Assembly (NCBI GenBank): GCA_012719455.1
Contig: JAAYAJ010000003.1
Location: forward strand, 1 to 58,828
Direction of reading: 5' to 3'
Source: Acidobacteriota bacterium
GTDB taxonomy: Bacteria > Acidobacteriota > UBA6911
DNA: 58,828 bases
The translations under genes were made by a program, and so were the position numbers. The notes under the pieces were generated by a model. That model was not told the DNA's origin. It was given only the letters and a program-made list of their open reading frames with translations, and searched no databases. This document shows, piece by piece, positions 7,135 to 15,043 of the stretch (position 1 is its first letter; the number at the start of each line of letters is the position of its first letter).

Positions 7135-8196
7135 TCAGTTGGCGAAGGAGATCCCCAGGCCGGTGGTGTACATGAAATCATTGCTCTGCCTGCCGGGGGC
7201 AGGGTCGCTCAGGTAGCGGTCGCTGATCGACACGTTCCAGGTCAGCCATTTCAGCAGCTTGGTATTGAGTCCAAGGTCGAAGTTGACACGGTACATCCCC
7301 GAGTTGGTCATGTCGTTGAACATCCGGTAGCTCTGGACCAGGCTCGCGGCGGAGGTGAGCTTGATCGAGAGTTGGTTCCCCCAGTAGATCTCGCCCGATT
7401 CCCTGATAAGGGGGATGCTGAAGCTCGAACGGTTGTAGTTGCCGCCTCCCAGGAGATCGAGCCGGACCCGGTCGTTGGCGATGGCGTGGTACCCCAGGCC
7501 GCCGCCGAGGACGAAGCGCAGGTCGAGGGCTTGGAAGAGGTCATATTCGTAGTCGTTGAAGGCGCTGAAGAAGAGGCGCGGGGTGATGTCGCGCCCGTAG
7601 CTGATCCCTCCGCGGACGGCCTCGGCTGTGTCTTCGCTGACATTGTCGACGCGGGCGGAGGCCTTGATGAGGCTGAAGTAGATGGAGGTCTTGTCGCTGC
7701 GCGTCCTCCGGTCGGCGTTGATCCCGGTGGAGAACGTCAGGGTCTCGGCGTTCCCCGATGTGCCGGCGAAGCCGACGGTCCCGGTCCCGGTCCACAGCTG
7801 GAGCCATCCCGGGTTGAGAAGCCGCTGATGGGCCTTCTCTTCGGCATCGTCGCGGATGGCGCTGATGTCTCCGAAGGCCAGTTCCTGCACGGCGCCGGCC
7901 GTTTTTACCTCGGCCTTGTCCCCCTTGAGGGTCAAGGTGCCGTGAAGGGTCGGGCCTGCGGCGGGGACGACGTAGACCGGGGTGTCGGCCGCTACCGATT
8001 CCACCTGGTCCCAGGGAACGGTGACAGTCCCCATCTGTTCCGTCTTGATGATGAGACCGGCTTCCTGCTTTTTGACGATGGCGCCACTGAGTCGGTCGCC
8101 GTTTTTGAGCACCACCTGGTCCGCCCGGGCCGCGGTCGCGGCCAGGAGAAACGACAGGCAGAGGACCGATATGCGAAAATTCCGGGTATTACGCAT
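7135..8196 (-). CDS. DUF481 family outer-membrane protein (YdiY-like)
   Basis: This encodes 353 residues from the ATG at 8196, preceded by AGGGGG. A signal peptide (MRNTRNFRISV...AARA) is followed by a small beta domain beginning DQVVLKNGDRLSGAIVKKQE (about 26-100), found at the front of many such proteins. Then comes a barrel-type DUF481 region (about 140-353) with the family-like stretches GFAGTSGNAETLTFSTGINA and FSAFNDYEYDLFQALDLRF. Such proteins are outer-membrane or salt-induced proteins of unknown function. It lies 75 bases downstream of resB on the same strand and could be the last gene of that transcript. Confidence 0.85.
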   Translation of the reverse strand: MRNTRNFRISVLCLSFLLAATAARADQVVLKNGDRLSGAIVKKQEAGLIIKTEQMGTVTVPWDQVESVAADTPVYVVPAAGPTLHGTLTLKGDKAEVKTAGAVQELAFGDISAIRDDAEEKAHQRLLNPGWLQLWTGTGTVGFAGTSGNAETLTFSTGINADRRTRSDKTSIYFSLIKASARVDNVSEDTAEAVRGGISYGRDITPRLFFSAFNDYEYDLFQALDLRFVLGGGLGYHAIANDRVRLDLLGGGNYNRSSFSIPLIRESGEIYWGNQLSIKLTSAASLVQSYRMFNDMTNSGMYRVNFDLGLNTKLLKWLTWNVSISDRYLSDPAPGRQSNDFMYTTGLGISFAN

Positions 8197-8271
8197 GTTC
8201 CCCCTTCCCTCAAGAATGCCGAATCCCGACATGGATGCGGACAATATTTATATGTCAGGGCTTCCCCGCAT

Positions 8272-9096
8272 TCAAGGCCGGGTGTCGGAGGGGGGTTCTC
8301 CTGTCCCGGCGCCGGTCGTCATTCGGTGGCTCTTTCCCGCCCCGTAGTAAAAGAGTGTGAGCAGGATGAGGATGAAAAAGCAGGCCATGATCAGGCCCAG
8401 CCCCGGATCGCTCTTGACCAGGAGTTCGAATTGGGGTGTGACGTAAGGGGCGGTCTTTCCGGGGGAGCCCGCCTGCATCATGTAGATCTGAAACCCGTTC
8501 GAGTGGAGCGGCCGCCCGATTTCGATCTGCCGGCGCTCCCCGGTGCCGAAAACGATGTCGGCGCGGCACTGCCGGATGCTCCCGGCAAAGGGGCCCGGGA
8601 AGAACTCGCACTGGGGTTCCCCCACCGCCATTTCCAGGCCGCCCGGAAGGGTGTAGTGTGTGGTTTCGCCCGGACGGCTCACGAATTCCATGCTTCGGCT
8701 CCGGAACCCGACGCACATGGAGGCGAAATGGCCCGCGAGGATGATGCCGAAACAGGCATGGATGAGGGTGGGGGTGACCCTGACCAGAAACGTGCGGGTC
8801 CCCGTGCTGTTGCGGCGGTTCCAGTGATAAGCCAGGCGGTCGAGGATGCAGCAGGCCGTGTTGATCCCGAGCAGGAAGAGGACGAGGGCGAGCAGCAGCA
8901 GCCACCAGGTCTTGTCAAGGTTTCCGGCTCCCCACTCCCGCAGCCAGTCCTGGAGCAGCATCCGGTTGAGGGGGTCGAACACGGCCTTGTTCGCCTTGAC
9001 GCCGAGGCCCCCGACCAGCATCAGCGCGATGGCGGCCCAGAGCAGCCAGAGGGTCAGGTTGACCCCGGCCAGGAATTTCCAGATTCTATTCCCCAT
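8272..9096 (-). CDS. ResB-like cytochrome c biogenesis protein
   Basis: This encodes 274 residues. The N-terminal IWKFLAGVNLTLWLLWAAIA helix, the following WLREWGAGNLDKTWWLLLLALVLFLLG region, a third helix near HACFGIILAGHFASMCVG and a C-terminal helix (LIMACFFILILLTLFYYG) give the layout of short ResB proteins. A soluble domain (about 140-235) would lie outside the cytoplasmic membrane. ResB works with a CcsA/ResC partner to deliver heme to apocytochromes c in system II. That partner is the gene just upstream, with a 10-base gap. The protein is shorter than Bacillus ResB but matches the short acidobacterial and deltaproteobacterial type. Confidence 0.78.
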   Translation of the reverse strand: MGNRIWKFLAGVNLTLWLLWAAIALMLVGGLGVKANKAVFDPLNRMLLQDWLREWGAGNLDKTWWLLLLALVLFLLGINTACCILDRLAYHWNRRNSTGTRTFLVRVTPTLIHACFGIILAGHFASMCVGFRSRSMEFVSRPGETTHYTLPGGLEMAVGEPQCEFFPGPFAGSIRQCRADIVFGTGERRQIEIGRPLHSNGFQIYMMQAGSPGKTAPYVTPQFELLVKSDPGLGLIMACFFILILLTLFYYGAGKSHRMTTGAGTGEPPSDTRP

Positions 9097-9106
9097 GGCG
9101 GTTTTC

Positions 9107-9880
9107 CTATGAAGTCACCTTGCCCAGGAAATAGGCAAGGTAGCGAAAGTAAAGGACAGGGATGAAAGCGATGGCGACCAGGCGCGCGCGCCGTGGGGCG
9201 GGCCACCCGGGGAGGAACTTGAGGTGAAGGTAGAGGGCGAGGAAGAGCCAGAAGGCGGCCGAGTTGTAGTGCCGGTCGGAGGAGAGGTGGAAGGGGACGG
9301 ACCACCCCAGGTAGCTCCAGATCGCGCCCAAGACCTGTGAGAGGCTGAAGAGGACAAAACTCAGGATGAGGAAGTTGTGAAAAACGTTCGCCGTGTCGCG
9401 CCGGCGGAGGTGCGCAAGTGCGAACCAGCAGGCCAGGAAGAAGGCGGCGTACGCCATGCTCTCGGTGAAGAAGAAGGACGTGACCCAGCCGACAGGGTGC
9501 ATCGGCCCCGGCGGATAGACCAGCGACCCCTGCGCCGCCAGTACCCGGGTCTGGAGCGAGGTGAGGATGGCGACGGCGAAGATGAGGATGACGGCGGTGT
9601 GGGCTGTTTCCTTGCGGTCCGAAACGGCCCGGTGCAGCAGCACCAGCGCGGCAAGCGCCCAGGGGAGGAACACTTCGAGCGACACGATGGTGTTGGGCAG
9701 GAACATGCCGCTCAAGCGGCCCAGGCCCAGGAGAAACCAGCTCTGCAGGAGAAAGCCCGCCAGGAGAAAGAAGGGGCCCGCGGCTTTCAGCCTGCCCGGC
9801 CGGCAGGCGAGGGCCGAGAGGCCGAAGGCTGCCACGGCCGCGTACTGCGCCCAGTAAGGTATGGTGTTCGGTTCAGTCAT
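9107..9880 (-). CDS. CcsA/ResC-like cytochrome c assembly membrane protein, atypical
   Basis: This encodes 257 residues with about eight hydrophobic helices. The segment LGAIWSYLGW...AFWLFLALYLHLKFL aligns by eye with the tail of the CcsA/CcmC heme-handling region. However, the usual tryptophan-rich WWD motif (WGxxWxWD) is not present; only AIWSYLGW is left. The two histidines SSDRH and HLKFL are in plausible positions. Being 10 bases ahead of resB supports a role in system II heme delivery. Because the key motif is degraded, an alternative membrane role cannot be ruled out. Confidence 0.65.
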   Translation of the reverse strand: MTEPNTIPYWAQYAAVAAFGLSALACRPGRLKAAGPFFLLAGFLLQSWFLLGLGRLSGMFLPNTIVSLEVFLPWALAALVLLHRAVSDRKETAHTAVILIFAVAILTSLQTRVLAAQGSLVYPPGPMHPVGWVTSFFFTESMAYAAFFLACWFALAHLRRRDTANVFHNFLILSFVLFSLSQVLGAIWSYLGWSVPFHLSSDRHYNSAAFWLFLALYLHLKFLPGWPAPRRARLVAIAFIPVLYFRYLAYFLGKVTS

Positions 9881-9907
9881 GGTCTTTTCCTTTGCGCGTG
9901 AGGGCGC

Positions 9908-9955
9908 ATTATAGGGGAAGGGGGAGGGCCTTTAAAAGACTTAAGTTAACGTTAA
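9908..9955 (-). promoter_or_regulatory. Promoter and palindrome upstream of ccsA-resB
   Basis: On the minus strand TTTAAA (complement of 9931-9936) and a perfect TATAAT (complement of 9908-9913) are separated by 17 bases, giving a start about 20 bases before the ATG at 9880. A perfect 10-bp palindrome TTAACGTTAA lies at 9946-9955, ten bases upstream of the -35 box, where an activator could bind. Confidence 0.6.
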
Positions 9956-10011
9956 ATGACAAAAAATGGCCCATGAGGAGAAGGTGCATTTTTCCGGATG
10001 ACCCATGCAGG

Positions 10012-10030
10012 GGGGGAATTTTCTTCCCCC
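10012..10030 (+). other. Hairpin in the leader of the glucuronoyl-esterase-like gene
   Basis: GGGGGAA (10012-10018) pairs with TTCCCCC (10024-10030) around TTTTC, and a second small hairpin CGGCAT-AAA-ATGCCG follows within the next 35 bases. These lie before the start codon at 10110. They may be a leader structure or a leftover intergenic element; no known riboswitch is recognised. Confidence 0.35.
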
Positions 10031-10109
10031 TTCCGGGGCCGGCGGCATAAAATGCCGATGCCGGCGGCGGGCGGACCTGGGCCGCCCGGACGGCCGCGAG
10101 GGGGTGACG

Positions 10110-11552
10110 ATGCGAGCGACTTTAATTGGAATGCTTTTGTGCCTGTGCGCCGCTCTCCTGCAGATTGAGCCGGCCGCGGCGCAGTTCAAGATGGACCCCG
10201 CCGAGGCGAAACGCCTGGCCGAGGAGACCCAAGAGGACCACGAAAACATGATGCGGCAGCTGGGCATCCGGAAGCTGCGCCCGGGACCGAGCGCGAACGA
10301 GAAGGACCCGAACCATGCCAACTACGATGAGGCGCTGGCCAACCCGTTCCCCGATCTCCCCGATCTCCTGACGACGAAGAACGGCCGGAAGGTGACCTCG
10401 GCCGGGATGTGGTGGGACGTGCGGCGTCCTGAAATCGTCGAGGATTTCGAGCGCGAGGTCCTGGGGCGCGTCCCCCCGAATGTGCCCGCGGTGAAGTGGA
10501 CGGTGGTCAAGACGACGCGCGACAAGGTGGGGCCGCATCCCGTCGTCGGGAAAAGACTGGCGGGGCGGGTGGACAACGCCTCGTTCCCCTCGATCAGCGT
10601 CGAGATCGACATGATCCTGGTCACCCCCGCCGAGGCCGCGGGTCCCGTCCCGGTCATGATGATGTTCGGGTTCGGGACCCTTCCGGGGGAGCCGGTCCCC
10701 GAGGGCCCCTGGGGACGCATGTTCACTGCCCCTCCCGGCAGCGACCCGCCCGCCACGGAACAGCTGGTCGCCGCCGGTTGGGGCTACGCCTACATCAACC
10801 CGGGGAGCATCCAGGCCGACAACGGCGCCGGGCTCCGCAAGGGGATCATCGGCCTGGTGAACAAGGGGCAATTCCGCAAGCCCGACGACTGGGGCGCGCT
10901 GCGTGCCTGGGCCTGGGGCGCAGGGCGCGGGCTGGATTATCTCGAAACGGATCCGGCGGTGGATGCCGCGCGCGTGGGGATCGAAGGGGTGTCGCGCTAC
11001 GGCAAGGCCGCGCTCGTAACCATGGCCATGGACCGTCGGTTCGCCCTGGTGCTGGTCGGGTCCTCGGGGGCGGGGGGGGCCAAGCTGCACCGCCGGAACT
11101 TTGGGGAAGCAGTGGAGAACCTGACCGGTTCGGGCGAATATCACTGGATGGCGGGCAATTTCCTGAAATACGGTGCGGCCGAGGCCGACTTCGGCAGCCG
11201 CAACGCCGGGGACATTCCCGTCGACTCCCACATGCTGATCGCCCTGTGCGCCCCGCGCCTCACCTTCATCAGTTACGGCATCCCGGAGCAGGGGGACGCG
11301 CACTGGCTGGACCAGAAGGGGAGCTTCATGGCCGCCGTCGCCGCGGGCCCCGTCTTCCGCCTGCTCGGCGCGAAGGACCTGGGGGTCGGCGACGACTACA
11401 AAAAAGTTATTCTACCGGCGGTCAACGCCGGTTTGCTCGACGGCCGGTTGGCCTGGCGGCAGCACGACGGCGGGCACACGGACGGCCCGAACTGGAAACA
11501 CTTCATCCCCTGGGCGGACAAGTTCCTGAAACCCGGGGCCGTGCGCCGGTAG
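10110..11552 (+). CDS. Glucuronoyl-esterase-like (CE15-type) secreted hydrolase
   Basis: This encodes 480 residues. The signal peptide ends near PAAAQ. The nucleophile motif GVSRYGKAAL (Ser295) matches the CE15 pattern G-x-S-R-x-G-K, which normally begins GCSR or GHSR. A histidine in QHDGGHTDGPNWKHF near the C-terminus is the likely catalytic base. The long insertion typical of this family, with FGFGTLPGEP and WGYAYINPGSIQADNGAG, is also present. CE15 enzymes cut the ester between 4-O-methyl-glucuronic acid in xylan and lignin. The start at 10110 is chosen for the ribosome site GAGGGGG and the signal peptide. An SGNH esterase gene follows after 16 bases, so the pair probably acts on decorated plant or microbial polysaccharide. 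Confidence 0.85.
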   Translation: MRATLIGMLLCLCAALLQIEPAAAQFKMDPAEAKRLAEETQEDHENMMRQLGIRKLRPGPSANEKDPNHANYDEALANPFPDLPDLLTTKNGRKVTSAGMWWDVRRPEIVEDFEREVLGRVPPNVPAVKWTVVKTTRDKVGPHPVVGKRLAGRVDNASFPSISVEIDMILVTPAEAAGPVPVMMMFGFGTLPGEPVPEGPWGRMFTAPPGSDPPATEQLVAAGWGYAYINPGSIQADNGAGLRKGIIGLVNKGQFRKPDDWGALRAWAWGAGRGLDYLETDPAVDAARVGIEGVSRYGKAALVTMAMDRRFALVLVGSSGAGGAKLHRRNFGEAVENLTGSGEYHWMAGNFLKYGAAEADFGSRNAGDIPVDSHMLIALCAPRLTFISYGIPEQGDAHWLDQKGSFMAAVAAGPVFRLLGAKDLGVGDDYKKVILPAVNAGLLDGRLAWRQHDGGHTDGPNWKHFIPWADKFLKPGAVRR

Positions 11553-11568
11553 CCCACGGGAGGGGAAG

Positions 11569-12381
11569 ATGAGAGCGTTGCTGCTGACGCTGCTCGTGAT
11601 GGTCCTCGCCGGCGCTCCGGCCGGGGCCGCCGGCGAGGACCGGGGGCCGTCCCGCGTGCCGGCGGACCAGCCCGTGCCCCGGACCGATCCCAATTCCAGG
11701 ACCGCCCACCGGCAGCTCCTGGAAAAGGCGAAACAGGGGAGGGTCGACGTCTACTTCGCCGGGGATTCCATCACCCGCCGCTGGGGGGCCACCGACTACC
11801 CCGAGTTCCTGGAGCATTGGAAGCAGAGCTTTTTCGGCTGGAACGCGGCCAACTTCGCCTGGGGGGGGGACACCACCCGGAATATCCTTTGGCGCCTCCT
11901 CGACGGCGAACTGGACGGGGTGCACCCCAAGGTTATCGTGCTCCAGGCGGGAACCAACAACATTGAGACCTGGGACGGGGCCGGGGAGGCGCAGGAGCAA
12001 GCGGAGGAGATCACCCGGGGGCTAGCGGCCATCCTGAAGGTCATGAGGGAGAAGGCGCCCGGGGCGACCATCGTCCTCGTGGGGATCTTTCCGCGCAACG
12101 ACAACATGGCCGCGCTCCCCGTCATCGACCGGGTCAACCGGAAACTGGCGGCCATGGCCGACGGCGACCGGATCCGCTTCCTGAATATCAACGGGAAGCT
12201 CGCGGACGCGAACGGGGTGCTTTACGAGGGGATGACGGTGCCCGACCGGCTCCATCTCGCCCTGGAGGGGTACCGGGTCTGGGCGGATGCGCTCAAGCCG
12301 GTCCTTTGCGAGATCCTGGGCCCGCCGGCGGCGGAGGATTTCGCCCCGCCGCCCACCGGCGACCCGTCCGCCGCCCGTTAG
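11569..12381 (+). CDS. SGNH/GDSL-family secreted esterase
   Basis: This encodes 270 residues with an N-terminal signal peptide (MRALLLTLLVMVLAGAPAGA). The four SGNH blocks are visible: GDSIT (Ser67), the Gly in FAWGGDT, GTNN, and DRLH near the C-terminus that supplies Asp and His. The overall size and ADGD...FLNINGKL pattern resemble the platelet-activating-factor acetylhydrolase-like group often used as carbohydrate deacetylases. It follows the CE15-like gene by 16 bases, so a role in removing acetyl groups from polysaccharide is a reasonable inference. The TAG stop falls inside a palindromic element described separately. Confidence 0.85.
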   Translation: MRALLLTLLVMVLAGAPAGAAGEDRGPSRVPADQPVPRTDPNSRTAHRQLLEKAKQGRVDVYFAGDSITRRWGATDYPEFLEHWKQSFFGWNAANFAWGGDTTRNILWRLLDGELDGVHPKVIVLQAGTNNIETWDGAGEAQEQAEEITRGLAAILKVMREKAPGATIVLVGIFPRNDNMAALPVIDRVNRKLAAMADGDRIRFLNINGKLADANGVLYEGMTVPDRLHLALEGYRVWADALKPVLCEILGPPAAEDFAPPPTGDPSAAR

Positions 12382-12455
12382 GAGCCTGGCGCCGTGCCCT
12401 CGGCGCGCAACGCCCATGTGCGCGGCGCACCCTGATTCCTGGACAGGCTCCTAAC
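12377..12455. repeat. Cloverleaf-like palindromic element
   Basis: A 12-bp perfect outer inverted repeat (GTTAGGAGCCTG at 12377-12388 and its complement at 12444-12455) encloses two inner hairpins: GCGCCG-TGCCCT-CGGCGC and a GTGCGC/GCGCAC pair. The folded form would be a three-arm cruciform. It lies between the SGNH gene and the convergent hydrolase, so it could terminate both. It could also be a small mobile palindromic element, since the outer arms have the form of terminal repeats. The stop codon of the SGNH gene is within the left arm. Confidence 0.6.
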
Positions 12456-12458
12456 CCG

Positions 12459-13463
12459 TTAGCTCCCGGCAGCGGTCGCGGCGGGCCGGGGATCGGTTAC
12501 GTCGACATCGGCGAACTTCCGGCGCCGGGAGGAGACTTCGTCAAAACCCTTGAGGATGGCTTCGTAGACGATGTCGCCGACGCCGGGCTCGACCACCACC
12601 CGGTGCTGGGCGTTCGAGAGCACGACCAGGTCGGCCTGGGGATTACTCCGGGCGATGAGCACGCCGTTTTCGACGTCGACGACGCTGTCCTTTCCCCCGA
12701 AGACATAGGTGACGGGAACCATCGTGTTGCGCGCGATCCAGCGGGTGACGAGCTGAAATGGGACCAGGGTGGAGCCCCCGACCAGCGATACCCTTTCAAA
12801 ATGCGGCGCTTTAACCTCCCTGCCGTCGCGGACCAGGGTTGGGGCCTCGCCGAGGCTGAGGGTGGCGCCCTGCAGCGCCCGCGCCGCGACACCGATGCCC
12901 AGGAGCGATCCTGCGGCCAGGGCAAGGGCTCGGCGGCCGGAGTACTCCCCGCTCCGGTACTTGGCCAAGATGAGGCCGAACCCGCCGGCGGCCGCCATCG
13001 GCAGCCCGAGGTAGTACAGCCCCGCGATCCCGTAGCTCGCCGCCCGGGTGGTACGGCGCCGGGCGCGCAGGTAGGGGCTGAGGAGCACGATCCCCGCGAC
13101 CTTGCTCGGGTGGCGCGCCGCGATCGTCAGCACCACGTTGGCCCCCGTGGAGTAACCGACCAGTGCCACCGGCCGTTCGTACTCCCGCCAGAAATCGAGG
13201 AAGAGCTGTTCCGCCTCGCGCCAGTAATGCCAGGCGCGGCTCCGGAGGAACTGCCCCTCGTCCCCGCTGTGCCGCGGCAGGCCGTGCATTAGGACGGTGG
13301 CCGGCAGGCGCTCGTGCATGGCGGTGCCGAGATCGCGCAGCACTTCGGGACTGCTGGCGAACCCGGCGAACATCATCACCCGCTGCGCCGATTCCGGGGG
13401 TGCGACCTTGGCGTCCAGCCTGATTTCGGTGATCCAGTCCAGTTCCTTTGGTCGTTCTTCCAT
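12459..13463 (-). CDS. Alpha/beta-hydrolase (S33/lysophospholipase-like), possibly membrane-associated
   Basis: This encodes 334 residues. The nucleophile elbow GYSTG (Ser105) is followed by an acidic residue in GGKDSVVDV and a histidine in NAQHRVVVEPG, completing a catalytic triad in the order of alpha/beta-hydrolases. A hydrophobic insertion of about 50 residues (AASYGIAGLYYLGLPMAAAG and after) stands in the lid position and may touch membrane. There is no signal peptide, so it is probably cytoplasmic. The substrate is unknown. The gene is convergent to the SGNH gene and reads away from the symporter gene. Confidence 0.8.
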   Translation of the reverse strand: MEERPKELDWITEIRLDAKVAPPESAQRVMMFAGFASSPEVLRDLGTAMHERLPATVLMHGLPRHSGDEGQFLRSRAWHYWREAEQLFLDFWREYERPVALVGYSTGANVVLTIAARHPSKVAGIVLLSPYLRARRRTTRAASYGIAGLYYLGLPMAAAGGFGLILAKYRSGEYSGRRALALAAGSLLGIGVAARALQGATLSLGEAPTLVRDGREVKAPHFERVSLVGGSTLVPFQLVTRWIARNTMVPVTYVFGGKDSVVDVENGVLIARSNPQADLVVLSNAQHRVVVEPGVGDIVYEAILKGFDEVSSRRRKFADVDVTDPRPAATAAGS

Positions 13464-13645
13464 GTCGACAATCGGTCCTCCATCTTGCGTTGTTTGGGCA
13501 GATACTCCATTCTACTCCCAAAACCTGGGAAAGCGTACCCGGCGGCATCCAACCCCCGCTCCATCTGCAAAACCCGCTTTCTTTTCGGAGCGACAGCTGA
13601 TACAAAAGGGGGCCGACGGGCTGCGGCCCCATTCGAGGAGCCCCC

Positions 13646-15022
13646 ATGACCAAAAAACTGCGCAAATCCCTGCTGTACACCTACGGAACGGCCGACCTCT
13701 TCTTTTCGCTCATGATCAGCATGGAGCTCTACTTCTTCGCCCGGTTCCTCACTGATTATGCCCGGATGTCGCTGGGCCTGGCGGGCAAGATCCTGGGAAT
13801 TACCAGCCTGATCGATATCTTCTGCGCCCTGGCGGGAGGCTTGGTCCTTCAGAAGGTGACGCTCCGGTACGGGGGCAAATACCGGTCCTGGTTCCTGGTC
13901 GGGCCTCCCCTGATTGCACCCCTGTTCATCCTGCAGTTCACCCGGATCGGCAGCGACGCCGTCGCCGCCGTCATCGTAGTATCGGGCTTTCTCCTCAGCC
14001 ACCTCCTGTTCAACGTGGTGTTTGCGGCCAACGGCGCGATGGTCGGCCGGCTGACCCCCCTGCCCGAAGAACGGACCATCCTGTCCGCGAGCCGGTCCCA
14101 GGGGATGTCCGTGGCCGGTTTGATCTTCTCCTTCACTGCGGCGCCCATGATCGCCCTGTTCACCTCCCTGACCGACGGGACGCTGGGCTTCACCCTGACC
14201 GTTTCCGTGTATGCCTTGCTGATGATCCTCGGGTACTGGTACCTCTACCGGATTACCGCGGGATACGATCCCTACGACGAGGACGCCGGGGGGCAATCGG
14301 CGGAAAGATCCGGGCTCTCTCTGGCCGAAATCGTCGGCCTGGTGTTTTACAACCGGCCGCTCCTGCTGCTGATCGTCGCCCAGGTATTCAGCAACGCGAG
14401 CTATATCCTCATCACGACGATGGCGACCTACTATTTCACCTACTCGGCGAAGCGGCCGGGAATTCTCTCGGTTTTCATCTTCTCCATCAGCGTTTTCCGG
14501 CTGCTTGGAGCGCTTGCCGCGCCGTGGATCGGGGTGCGGATCGGCAAGCGGACGTCCTACTGGGCCTTCTGCGTCCTGGCGGCCGCCGGGTTTGCCTCGG
14601 CGCGCCTGGCCGGGGAGATGCTCTGGCTGTTCCTGTCCCTCTTCTGCGTTTCCATTTTCTTCATGTCCGTCGCCACGTCCATGACTACGGCCCTGTTTGC
14701 CGACACGGTGACCTACGGGGAATGGAAAACGGGGAAAAGCATCCGCGCCTTCACCATGGCCCTGATGAATGTTTCCATCAAGGTGGGGATCCTGATCCGC
14801 AGCGTCGTGGTGGCGGGCGGACTGATGCTGATCGGCTTCGTGGCCAACGCGGATCCCACTCCCAAGGTGGCGGACGGCATCCATTCGATGATGACGCTCT
14901 GGCCTGCCGCCGGGTATGCCGTTGCCGCGGCGATCTTCTACTTCGGCTACCGGCTCGAGGACGGGCGGGTTGTTTCGATGCAGGCGGAAATCGAGGCCAG
15001 GCGGGCGGCCGCGGGCGACTGA
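13646..15022 (+). CDS. GPH-type (MelB-like) sugar:cation symporter
   Basis: This encodes 458 residues with about 12 hydrophobic helices. ADTVTYGEWKTGKS near residue 355 is the classic marker of the glycoside-pentoside-hexuronide:cation symporter family. The N-terminal YGTADLFFSLM and RYGGKYRSW loop are also family-like. These carriers couple sugar uptake to Na+ or H+. Neighbouring esterases suggest that the substrate may be an oligosaccharide or hexuronide freed from polysaccharide, which is an inference. The ATG is 9 bases after GAGGAG. Confidence 0.88.
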   Translation: MTKKLRKSLLYTYGTADLFFSLMISMELYFFARFLTDYARMSLGLAGKILGITSLIDIFCALAGGLVLQKVTLRYGGKYRSWFLVGPPLIAPLFILQFTRIGSDAVAAVIVVSGFLLSHLLFNVVFAANGAMVGRLTPLPEERTILSASRSQGMSVAGLIFSFTAAPMIALFTSLTDGTLGFTLTVSVYALLMILGYWYLYRITAGYDPYDEDAGGQSAERSGLSLAEIVGLVFYNRPLLLLIVAQVFSNASYILITTMATYYFTYSAKRPGILSVFIFSISVFRLLGALAAPWIGVRIGKRTSYWAFCVLAAAGFASARLAGEMLWLFLSLFCVSIFFMSVATSMTTALFADTVTYGEWKTGKSIRAFTMALMNVSIKVGILIRSVVVAGGLMLIGFVANADPTPKVADGIHSMMTLWPAAGYAVAAAIFYFGYRLEDGRVVSMQAEIEARRAAAGD

Positions 15023-15043
15023 GCGTCCGAAGGCGGGAGCGGG

